From: Kocuria sp. | GTDB taxonomy: Bacteria; Actinomycetota; Actinomycetes; Actinomycetales; Micrococcaceae | Assembly: GCF_030538595.1 (NCBI RefSeq) | Contig: NZ_JAUNTS010000012.1 | Coordinates: 49,107-113,106, forward strand | Direction of reading: 5' to 3' | DNA length: 64,000 nucleotides | In this document: positions 57,722 to 64,000 of the stretch, piece after piece | How the letters are laid out: every line of letters starts with the position of its first letter | Numbering within the stretch: position 1 is the stretch's first letter | Translations under genes and position numbers: made by a program | Notes under the pieces: generated by a model | What the model was told of the DNA's origin: nothing | The model's database searches: none | Seen by the model: the letters and a program-made list of their open reading frames with translations, nothing else

Positions 57722-58939
57722 GTGGCATCCTTGCAAAAACCTCCCATCCAGACCGTCACTCGAACGGCCGGGGACAGCAACCGGGGGGCTGCGCGCCTGA
57801 GTGAGGGAGGGCGCCGTCGTCGTATGGGCTGGCCCGCGGTGCTGGTGGGATTGGCCATCTTGTGCGCACTCACGGTCACGGCCACGGTGCTGCGCGCCAA
57901 CGGGACTCTGGATGCCATGGAGCAGGCGGTCACTGAGACCACCGATGCGGAGGAAATCACCCTGGGGTACTTTGGCAATCTGACCCACGGGCCGGCACTG
58001 GCTGGTGTGGAGCGGGGCTATTTTGAGCAGGCTCTGGGCGAGACGCAGTTGAGCACTCAGGTGTTCAACACGGGCCCCACCACCATTGAGGCCATGAACT
58101 CCGGTGAAGTGGACATTGCGTTCATGGGCCCCAACCCAGCCATCAACTCGTTTGTGCAGTCCGGTGGGCAGTCCGTGACCGTGGTGGCGGGAGCTACTTC
58201 CGGCGGTGCTCAGTTCATTGTGTCCCAGGACGTGACCGGTGCGGATGACTTGGCCGGACGCACGTTTGCCACCCCGGATTTTGGCGGCACCCAGGACGTG
58301 GCGCTGCGCGTGTGGCTGCAGGACCAGGGGTATGAGGTGGATACGGGAACCCCGGAGTCCGTGTCCATCACCCCCATGCCGTCCGGACAGGCGCTGCAGA
58401 CTTTCCGCCAGGGTGCCATTGACGGTTTCTGGGGGCCACAGCCGTGGGTCACGCGCATGGTGCAGGAGGAAAACGGCAAGGTGCTGGTGGATGAACGCGA
58501 TCTGTGGCCGGATGGCAAATACCCCACCACGGTACTGGCCGTGCGCACCGAGTTCTTGCAACAGCATCCGCAGACCGTGGAGAAGGTGCTGATCGGTTTG
58601 GAGGATTCCGTGGAGTACCTGAACTCAGCGGACACGGATGAAGTGATCGAAACCCTGAACACGGGGTTGGAGAACGCCCGTACCGAACCTCTTGACCCGC
58701 AGACCATTGAGGGCTCCCTGGAGGCCATGGAGTGGACCACCGATCCCATGGAGTCCACGTATCCCACGTTGCTGGAAAACGGTGTCCAAGCCGGAACCAC
58801 GCAGGAGGCTTCCCTGGATGGTTTTGTGGATGACTCCCTGATCAACACCGTGCGTGAGGATCGCGGCCTGGACCCCGTGGGGGGAGAGCTTTCCGCAGCA
58901 CTTCCTCCCGGGGCGGGTTTCCGGAAGGAGGCCGCATGA
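57722..58939 (+). CDS. ABC transporter substrate-binding protein, sulfonate/taurine type, membrane-anchored
   Basis: A 405-residue SsuA/TauA-like solute-binding protein. A basic N-terminal stretch (GGRRRRMGWP) is followed by one hydrophobic helix (about residues 37-58) with no lipobox and no clear signal-peptidase site, so it appears tethered by an uncleaved signal anchor. The binding domain follows: ITLGYFGNLTHGPALAGVER, TTIEAMNSGEVDIAFMGPNP, LAGRTFATPDFGGTQDVALR, and GAIDGFWGPQPWVTRMVQEE. It should capture an organosulfur compound, or possibly sulfate, outside the cell. GTG start one base after cysN; its end overlaps the ATPase start (ATGA). Confidence 0.86.
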   Translation: MASLQKPPIQTVTRTAGDSNRGAARLSEGGRRRRMGWPAVLVGLAILCALTVTATVLRANGTLDAMEQAVTETTDAEEITLGYFGNLTHGPALAGVERGYFEQALGETQLSTQVFNTGPTTIEAMNSGEVDIAFMGPNPAINSFVQSGGQSVTVVAGATSGGAQFIVSQDVTGADDLAGRTFATPDFGGTQDVALRVWLQDQGYEVDTGTPESVSITPMPSGQALQTFRQGAIDGFWGPQPWVTRMVQEENGKVLVDERDLWPDGKYPTTVLAVRTEFLQQHPQTVEKVLIGLEDSVEYLNSADTDEVIETLNTGLENARTEPLDPQTIEGSLEAMEWTTDPMESTYPTLLENGVQAGTTQEASLDGFVDDSLINTVREDRGLDPVGGELSAALPPGAGFRKEAA

Positions 58940-59748
58940 GCACGACGACGCCCTCCACCTCCCCCGCAGACAGTCCATCTGCGGAGTCCGTGATCACCCT
59001 GGAGAATCTGGGCAAAACGTTCTCCGCGGAGGACGGTGCCGTGTTGCAGGGACTAGATCTCAGCATTCAGCGCGGGCAATTTGTTGCCCTCCTGGGAGCC
59101 TCCGGCTCTGGCAAAACCACGTTGCTCAACCTGGTGGCCGGCTTGGAAGACCCCACGGAGGGGTCAGTGACGGCGCCGGTGCAAGGTGCGGCCATGATGT
59201 TCCAAGACGCCGGGTTGTTTCCGTGGCTGACCGCGGGAAAAAACGTTGAATTGGCTCTGGAACTTGCTGGTGTGCCCAAAGCCGCACGCAAGGACCGGGT
59301 TCAGGAGCTTCTGGAGCTGGTGCGCCTGCCGCAGGTGGCGGACAAACGCCCGCATGAACTCTCCGGTGGTATGCGCCAACGTGTGGGCTTGGCCCGCGCA
59401 CTGGCCCAGGAGCGGGAAGTGCTCTTGATGGATGAGCCCTTTTCCGCCTTGGATGCCATCACCCGTGACCTGCTCCAAGATGAAGTCTTGCGGATCTGGG
59501 AAGTCACCGGCAGGACCATCGTGTTCATCACCCACAATGTCTCCGAGGCCGTTCACCTGGGACAACGTGTGCTGCTGTTGTCCTCCCGTCCCGGGCGGAT
59601 TGTGCAGGAATGGGACACCGGCCCCTGGAAGGACCCGGCCTCTTACGGATTCGAGGCCGGCGGACAGTCCCGGGAGGAAACCCTGGATGAACTGACCCGT
59701 ACCATCACCCATCGGCTCAGGGAGGAGATCGGACGCCATGCCCGCTGA
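58936..59748 (+). CDS. ABC transporter ATPase, SsuB/TauB-like
   Basis: A 270-residue ABC ATPase: Walker A LLGASGSGKTTLLNLVAGLE (about residues 52-71), Q-loop AAMMFQDAGLFPWLT, signature LSGGMRQRVGLARALAQE, Walker B VLLMDEPFSALDAIT, and switch His in TIVFITHNVSEAVHLG. The Q-loop sequence with FPWLT is common in SsuB/TauB proteins. It energises the operon's permease. It overlaps the binding protein by four bases and the permease by 11. Confidence 0.96.
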   Translation: MSTTTPSTSPADSPSAESVITLENLGKTFSAEDGAVLQGLDLSIQRGQFVALLGASGSGKTTLLNLVAGLEDPTEGSVTAPVQGAAMMFQDAGLFPWLTAGKNVELALELAGVPKAARKDRVQELLELVRLPQVADKRPHELSGGMRQRVGLARALAQEREVLLMDEPFSALDAITRDLLQDEVLRIWEVTGRTIVFITHNVSEAVHLGQRVLLLSSRPGRIVQEWDTGPWKDPASYGFEAGGQSREETLDELTRTITHRLREEIGRHAR

Positions 59749-60652
59749 GACCTCTCCGTCAACCACCCCGCGCCCAGCAGGGCAAAGCCTGGAAACACCG
59801 CAGGACAACGCAGCGGCTCTGGCCGGTTTGGATGCGCTGCAGGCCCGCGGGGGTCAGAGCCGTTCCGCCGGTGAGATCTTCCGGAGCAGGGTGGCCCCGC
59901 CCGTCGTCGCGCTGATTGCCGCGTTGATGGTGTGGCAGCTGGCCGTTGCCATCATTGACCCGCGCCCGGACATCATGCCCGGGCCGCTGGAAGTGGGGCG
60001 CCAGGTCTGGGCAGCCACATTGGACGGCACCCTCCCCGGTGCCTTGGCCACGTCCCTGTGGCGCGGTGTCAGCGGGTTCCTGATCGCCGTGGCCGTGGCC
60101 ACACCGCTGGCTCTGTTGATTGCCCAGTGGGACGGGCTGCGCAGCGCCATTGGCCCGCTGATCACCGGCCTGCAAGTTCTGCCCTCCGTGGCTTGGGTTC
60201 CCGCGGCCATCGTGTGGTTCGGGCTCTCAGACGCCACCGTCTATTTTGTGGTGCTCATGGGTGCCATCCCGTCAATCGTCAACGGCATGCTCTCCGGCAT
60301 CGACCAAATTCCACCGCAGCTGCTCAAAGCCGGCCGCGTACTGGGGGCAGATGGTTGGAAACTGGCAGCCAAAGTGGTCCTTCCCGCCGCCATGCCCGGC
60401 TACGTGGCCGGACTGAAACAGGGCTGGGCCTTCTCCTGGCGCTCGCTGATGGGGGCTGAACTCATTGCGATCGGCGGATCCATTGGATTCGGCTTAGGCT
60501 CGTTGTTGGCCCAAGGCCGCACGGTTTCAGACATGGCCATTGTGTTGACCGCAGTGCTGACCATCTTGTTGGTGGGCATTGTGATTGAACTGCTGTTCTT
60601 CAACCCGCTGGAGAAGAAACTTCTGCGGGGACGGGGACTTTTGATGCGGTGA
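59738..60652 (+). CDS. ABC transporter permease, SsuC/TauC-like
   Basis: A 304-residue permease. After a hydrophilic 45-residue N-terminus come six membrane helices and the EAA loop GRVLGADGWKLAAKVVLPAA (coupling helix), followed by PGYVAGLKQGWAFSWRSLMG, as in sulfonate/taurine permeases. TMs are near 50-70, 105-125, 135-155, 165-185, 215-240 and 265-288. It completes the importer encoded behind cysN. It overlaps the ATPase gene by 11 nt. No clear terminator follows; a short GCCGG/CCGGC hairpin lies at about 60679-60692. Confidence 0.94.
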   Translation: MPAETSPSTTPRPAGQSLETPQDNAAALAGLDALQARGGQSRSAGEIFRSRVAPPVVALIAALMVWQLAVAIIDPRPDIMPGPLEVGRQVWAATLDGTLPGALATSLWRGVSGFLIAVAVATPLALLIAQWDGLRSAIGPLITGLQVLPSVAWVPAAIVWFGLSDATVYFVVLMGAIPSIVNGMLSGIDQIPPQLLKAGRVLGADGWKLAAKVVLPAAMPGYVAGLKQGWAFSWRSLMGAELIAIGGSIGFGLGSLLAQGRTVSDMAIVLTAVLTILLVGIVIELLFFNPLEKKLLRGRGLLMR

Positions 60653-60757
60653 CCACCGCCAGGGCGAGTTGAGGGCGGGCCGGGGGACCGGCGTCGTCGT
60701 AAAAAATTAGTGCAAGGGGCTGTTGTAAAGATGACGGTCACCAGAGAGAGGAAACCA

Positions 60758-62164
60758 GTGGTAGAGATCATCCCGGGTAAGCGTCCGCTGCGAGTTGCTG
60801 TGATCGGTGCAGGTCCGGCCGGTATCTACACCGCGGACATGCTGACCAAATCGGATGCGGTGAAGAACGGCGAAATTGAGGTTGCCATTGACCTGTTCGA
60901 CCGTTACCCCACCCCATTCGGGCTGATCCGTTACGGTGTGGCCCCCGATCACCCCCGTATCAAAGGCATTGTCAGCGCACTGCGTTCCATCCTGGGCCGC
61001 GGCGACATCCGGTTCTTCGGCAACGTGGATTACGGCTCTGACCTGACCTTGGGCGAGCTCAAAGAGCATTACGACGCCGTGGTGTTCTCCACCGGCGCTG
61101 TCAATGACGCCCCGCTGGAGGTTCCCGGTGTGGAACTGGACGGCGTCTACGGTGCCGCCGAGTTCGTGGCCTGGTACGACGGCCACCCGGACTACCCCCG
61201 GACGTGGCCGCTGAAGGCGGAGAAGGTGGCCGTGATCGGCAACGGCAACGTGGCCCTGGACGTGGCCCGGGTGCTGGCCAAGCACGCCGACGACATGCTC
61301 ACCACCGAAATCCCGGGCAACGTGTACCAGGGGTTGAAGGCCAACCCGGTCACGGATGTGCACGTGTTCGGCCGCCGCGGTCCGGCCCAGATGAAGTTCA
61401 CCCCGCTGGAACTGCGCGAACTTGCCAAGGTCCCGGACGTTGACCTGGTGGTGCACGCGGAGGACATCTCCGATGAGCACGTGGCGGAGGAAGCCGCCGG
61501 GGACAACAACCAGGTCAAGGTCATGCTGAAGACCCTCCGCAAGTGGTTGGAGGAGGATGCGCCCAAGACCGCATCCCGGCGCCTCCACCTGCACTTCTTC
61601 CAGCGACCGGAGAAGGTTCTGGGAGAAGACGGCGCGGTTGTTGGCCTGCGGACAGAACGCACCCGCTTGAACGACGACGGTTCCGTGTCCCCCACCGGTG
61701 AGTACTTTGACCACCCTGTGGGTGCCGTCTACCACGCGATTGGTTACCTGGGCTCCCCGCTGGCCGAAATCCCGTTCGATCTGGACCGCGGCGTGATCCT
61801 CAATGCCGAAGGTCGTGTGCTCGATCCCAACGGTGTGGTTCATCCGGGCCTGTATGCCACCGGCTGGATCAAGCGCGGGCCGGTGGGGCTGATCGGTGCC
61901 ACCAAGTCTGATGCTCTGGAGACCATCACTCATCTGCTGGAAGACGTCCCCACCCTGGCCGGTGCGGATCAGCCAGGTTTTGAGGCCATCAAGGAAACCA
62001 TGTCTGCCAAGGGCATTGAGTACACCACCTGGAACGGGTGGCTCCAGCTGGATGAGTACGAACAGAACCTGGGGGCGTCATCCCACGATGCCGAAGGCAA
62101 CCCGCGTGAGCGCGTCAAGGTTGTGGAGCGTGACGAGATGGTCCGGGTGGCACGCGCTCACTGA
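60758..62164 (+). CDS. fprA: Ferredoxin--NADP reductase, FprA type
   Basis: A 468-residue adrenodoxin-reductase-like flavoprotein. FAD-binding Rossmann loop: RVAVIGAGPAGIYTADML; then FDRYPTPFGLIRYGVAPDHP (the family's signature), VVFSTGAVNDAPLEVPGVEL, NADP-binding VAVIGNGNVALDVARVLAKH and C-terminal YATGWIKRGPVGLIGATKSD. It transfers electrons between NADPH and ferredoxin. GTG 60758 was chosen because AGAGAGGAAACCA precedes it; an ATG at 60731 is possible. It lies 105 bp behind the sulfur operon and could feed the sulfite reductase, which is inference. Confidence 0.95.
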   Translation: MVEIIPGKRPLRVAVIGAGPAGIYTADMLTKSDAVKNGEIEVAIDLFDRYPTPFGLIRYGVAPDHPRIKGIVSALRSILGRGDIRFFGNVDYGSDLTLGELKEHYDAVVFSTGAVNDAPLEVPGVELDGVYGAAEFVAWYDGHPDYPRTWPLKAEKVAVIGNGNVALDVARVLAKHADDMLTTEIPGNVYQGLKANPVTDVHVFGRRGPAQMKFTPLELRELAKVPDVDLVVHAEDISDEHVAEEAAGDNNQVKVMLKTLRKWLEEDAPKTASRRLHLHFFQRPEKVLGEDGAVVGLRTERTRLNDDGSVSPTGEYFDHPVGAVYHAIGYLGSPLAEIPFDLDRGVILNAEGRVLDPNGVVHPGLYATGWIKRGPVGLIGATKSDALETITHLLEDVPTLAGADQPGFEAIKETMSAKGIEYTTWNGWLQLDEYEQNLGASSHDAEGNPRERVKVVERDEMVRVARAH

Positions 62165-62201
62165 GTCTTTTCTGCTCCGCCGAGCAACTTGATTCAGACT
62201 C
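62163..62201. terminator. Weak hairpin between convergent genes
   Basis: GAGTCT (62163-62168) pairs with AGACTC (62196-62201), with inner GCTC/GAGC, between the FprA and lactone-oxidase stops. Confidence 0.4.
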
Positions 62202-63546
62202 CCAGCAGGCGGCGCATGGGTTCTGACAGGAACAGCCCATCCGGGTCTGTGTGTTGGCGGATTCTCAGGAAGTCTTCCCAATGGTCGTACTCAGGGGCCA
62301 AATCCTCCGCGGTCAGAGTGTGGCGTCCGGCCCAATGGGGTCGGGCGCCATGGGCCATGAACACGGTTTGAAGTTCGTCAAAGAGTTCCGGTGTCCAGGT
62401 GCGCCAGAACTGCCGGACGGAAATCCAGCCGGTGTAGCGGCCCTGCGCGGGTGACATCCACGCTTCTTCCGGAGCCGCGCAACGGACCGTGACCGGGAGC
62501 CCCAGGTAGGAGCCACGTTTCTCCAGGAGCTTTTGGACATCCCTGAAGGTTCCCGTCAGATCCTCCAGCGGAACAGCCCATTCTGTTTGGACGTATTTGA
62601 CGGGTCTGGCGGAGGAAAACACCTTGTAGGACAGATCCGTGAATCGCCTGGAACTCACGGCCAGTGTGTCCAGCCGGTTGAGCCCGGGCACGGCTTTGGG
62701 TGCCCAACTGGCCAGCCGGTTCAAGCCGAGGGGCAAACCGCGGCGCAGCACGGTGTCATCCATGCGCCGCACCGTCTGGGCCACCTTGGAGCCCGGCTTG
62801 GACCATTCATCCGGCAAGCGGTGGAGCCGGGTCATGATGTGGGAATGTGCCGATCCGGTGACGGGGTTCCAAAAGAACTCGAAATGATCGGCGGATGCCA
62901 TGCGTTCCCCAACGGCATTGATCAGTTGGTCAATCGGTTCTTTGAACTCGGCTGAGTGGAGACGGAATGAGGGTTCGCACTGAATGGTGACGGCTGCCAC
63001 CACGCCGATCACACCCAGACCAGCGCGGGCTGCCTGAAAGACCTCGCGGTTGTGGGCCGGGGAGCATCCCATGATGTTGCCGTCGGCGGTCACCAGGGTC
63101 AGAGCGCACACCTGCCCTGAGAGGGAGGGGTACCCCGTGCCCGTTCCGTGCGTGGCCGTGGACACGGCGCCACCCAGAGTCTGGTGGAGCACATCCGGGA
63201 GGTTGGAGAAAGCCAGGCCCTCGCCCTCCAGAATCTTGGCCGCACGGATCAAGGTGGTGCCAGCCAAGAACTGCGCCTGATTGGTGGTCCGGTTGATCTG
63301 CAGCAGTCCTGTGAGCTCCGTGAGATCCAGTCGAACATCGCGGGGAGCAGCCAGCTCGCTGAAACTGTGTCCGGACCCGGCGGGCCGCAGCCCGACTCCC
63401 GATTCCCGAACTGCGGTCACGGCCGCCGCCAACTCCTCCAGCGTGGTGGGTCGAACAGTACGTACGCCCTCCACCTGGTGCGTGTGATCCCATGTCTGCC
63501 ACGTGCCCGCGTTGACCTCAGCGGGCAAATCAAGCGGCTGATTCAT
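62194..63546 (-). CDS. FAD-linked aldonolactone oxidase (D-arabinono-1,4-lactone / gulonolactone type)
   Basis: A 450-residue VAO-family flavoprotein. The FAD domain has VRTVRPTTLEELAAAVTAVR, GVGLRPAGSGHSFSELAAP with the GSGHS His that may hold covalent FAD, NLPDVLHQTLGGAVSTATHG and TLVTADGNIMGC. The C-terminal aldonolactone-oxidase domain ends with FMAHGARPHWAGRHTL and FLRIRQHTDPDGLFLSEPMR, family hallmarks. It should oxidise a sugar lactone to an ascorbate analogue, producing H2O2; substrate not evident. The ATG at 63546 has GGGGAGG eight bases upstream. Confidence 0.94.
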   Translation of the reverse strand: MNQPLDLPAEVNAGTWQTWDHTHQVEGVRTVRPTTLEELAAAVTAVRESGVGLRPAGSGHSFSELAAPRDVRLDLTELTGLLQINRTTNQAQFLAGTTLIRAAKILEGEGLAFSNLPDVLHQTLGGAVSTATHGTGTGYPSLSGQVCALTLVTADGNIMGCSPAHNREVFQAARAGLGVIGVVAAVTIQCEPSFRLHSAEFKEPIDQLINAVGERMASADHFEFFWNPVTGSAHSHIMTRLHRLPDEWSKPGSKVAQTVRRMDDTVLRRGLPLGLNRLASWAPKAVPGLNRLDTLAVSSRRFTDLSYKVFSSARPVKYVQTEWAVPLEDLTGTFRDVQKLLEKRGSYLGLPVTVRCAAPEEAWMSPAQGRYTGWISVRQFWRTWTPELFDELQTVFMAHGARPHWAGRHTLTAEDLAPEYDHWEDFLRIRQHTDPDGLFLSEPMRRLLGV

Positions 63547-63714
63547 CGGTCGAGCCTCCCCTCTTGTGGCCTGTGCCACTGATGAACGTGCCTTCTGCCA
63601 TCTTTGCACCAAGCTGTGAGAGTTTGCTCAACACCTGTCCTGTGGTGTCTGAATCCACGAATCGCGTAGACCCCCGGGTAGCTGGTACAGTAGGCGATCG
63701 TCCGCAAGGACAAG

Positions 63715-63787
63715 GCCCCCATCGTCTAGCGGCCTAGGACACCGCCCTTTCACGGCGGCGGCACGGGTTCGAATCCCGTTGGGGGTA
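63715..63787 (+). tRNA. tRNA-Glu (anticodon TTC)
   Basis: Acceptor arms GCCCCCA and TGGGGGT with discriminator A, D-arm with AGCGGCCTAGGAC, anticodon stem-loop CCGCC-CTTTCAC-GGCGG with anticodon TTC at the loop centre, T-arm ACGGGTTCGAATCCCGT. CCA is not encoded. A -10-like TACAGT lies at 63686-63691. Confidence 0.97.
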
Positions 63788-63847
63788 CTGGTTCACAGTT
63801 CTTTGAGATTCGTGGGCCACACATCCGAATGGTGCAAGCCGTTCGAT

Positions 63848-63878
63848 TTGCCTGGGGAACAGGTACTGATGCTAGTAT
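63848..63878 (+). promoter_or_regulatory. Candidate promoter of tRNA-Asp
   Basis: TTGCCT (63848-63853), 19-bp spacer, TAGTAT (63873-63878), about 60 bp upstream of the tRNA. The spacer is slightly long. Confidence 0.45.
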
Positions 63879-63936
63879 CTTTCCTCGTTGGAAACCGTAA
63901 GAACCGCGGAATCACGCGGATCTGGGTTCCATTCCA

Positions 63937-64000
63937 GGCCCTGTAGCGCAGTTGGTTAGCGCGCCGCCCTGTCACGGCGGAGGTCGCGGGTTCAAGTCCC
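63937..64000 (+). tRNA. tRNA-Asp (anticodon GTC), cut by window end
   Basis: GGCCCTG acceptor start, D-arm TAGCGCAGTTGGTTAGCGC, anticodon stem-loop CCGCC-CTGTCAC-GGCGG with anticodon GTC, and T-arm up to GGGTTCAAGTCCC, where the window ends. The last ~13 bases lie outside. Confidence 0.95.

Noticed and set aside
1..64000. Insertion sequences, prophage, CRISPR arrays, rRNA
   Set aside because: No transposase or integrase motifs, phage structural genes, regularly spaced repeats or rRNA signatures seen.

Overview
The window looks like a chromosomal segment of a GC-rich actinobacterium, most likely order Micrococcales and plausibly family Micrococcaceae. The reasons are visible GC richness with G/C-biased third codon positions, many GTG and TTG starts, an Rpf-type secreted protein, a bifunctional proline dehydrogenase/P5C dehydrogenase, an FprA-type ferredoxin reductase, an APS-reductase sulfate pathway, and tRNA-Glu followed by tRNA-Asp. 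The genus cannot be fixed from the sequence alone. I see no insertion sequence, prophage, CRISPR array or rRNA operon.

Layout. 1-5.3 kb: 3' end of a histidine kinase, a single-domain universal stress protein, TctB/TctA membrane subunits of a tripartite tricarboxylate transporter, an OmpR-type regulator with a degenerate receiver, and an Rpf-like secreted protein. 5.3-13.2 kb: CitE-like lyase, a lipoprotein and a membrane-anchored protein sharing a related extracytoplasmic domain, a TetR regulator, a tail-anchored protein, a sugar kinase, an independent small transcript (about 12.31-12.60 kb, minus strand), and an S4 RNA-binding protein. 13.2-22.3 kb: membrane proteins (four-TM protein, MATE exporter, DUF805, HdeD-like), a tandem UspA protein, a CopZ-like metallochaperone and a GH15 hydrolase. 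22.4-28.8 kb: a fusion of polysaccharide pyruvyl transferase and GT2 glycosyltransferase, then putA.

29.0-37.4 kb is a surface-polysaccharide locus: CapK-like adenylate-forming protein, Wzz-like chain-length protein (opposite strand), Wzy-like polymerase, GT4 transferase, an alpha/alpha-toroid protein of unknown role, WecG/TagA/CpsF transferase and Wzx-like flippase. Most plus-strand genes overlap by 4 to 26 nt and so are probably co-transcribed. 37.5-43.6 kb: luciferase-like monooxygenase, phosphoribosyltransferase, and ackA and pta separated by an oppositely oriented AbiEi/DUF559-type gene. 43.7-52.4 kb: an AAA ATPase of distinct composition, a three-gene overlapping unit (thiamine-binding fold, GNAT, spermidine-synthase fold), CPBP protease with purine permease, HAD phosphatase, DMT/NIPA transporter, YchJ and PdxH.

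52.7-60.7 kb is an assimilatory sulfur operon: ferredoxin sulfite reductase, APS reductase, CysD, CysN, then substrate-binding, ATPase and permease subunits of a sulfonate/taurine-type ABC transporter. CysDN makes APS, CysH reduces it to sulfite, and the siroheme enzyme reduces sulfite to sulfide. The FprA-type reductase just downstream could supply reduced ferredoxin. The window ends with an aldonolactone oxidase on the minus strand and two tRNA genes, the second cut by the window edge.

The observations most worth following are: a dispersed, nested-palindrome repeat of about 120 bp that sits in the same orientation just upstream of two unrelated genes; the small minus-strand transcript at 12.3-12.6 kb; a perfect AT-rich palindrome abutting the start codon of a regulator that has lost its phosphoacceptor; the paired lipoprotein/anchored-protein family; and the toroid protein in the polysaccharide operon.
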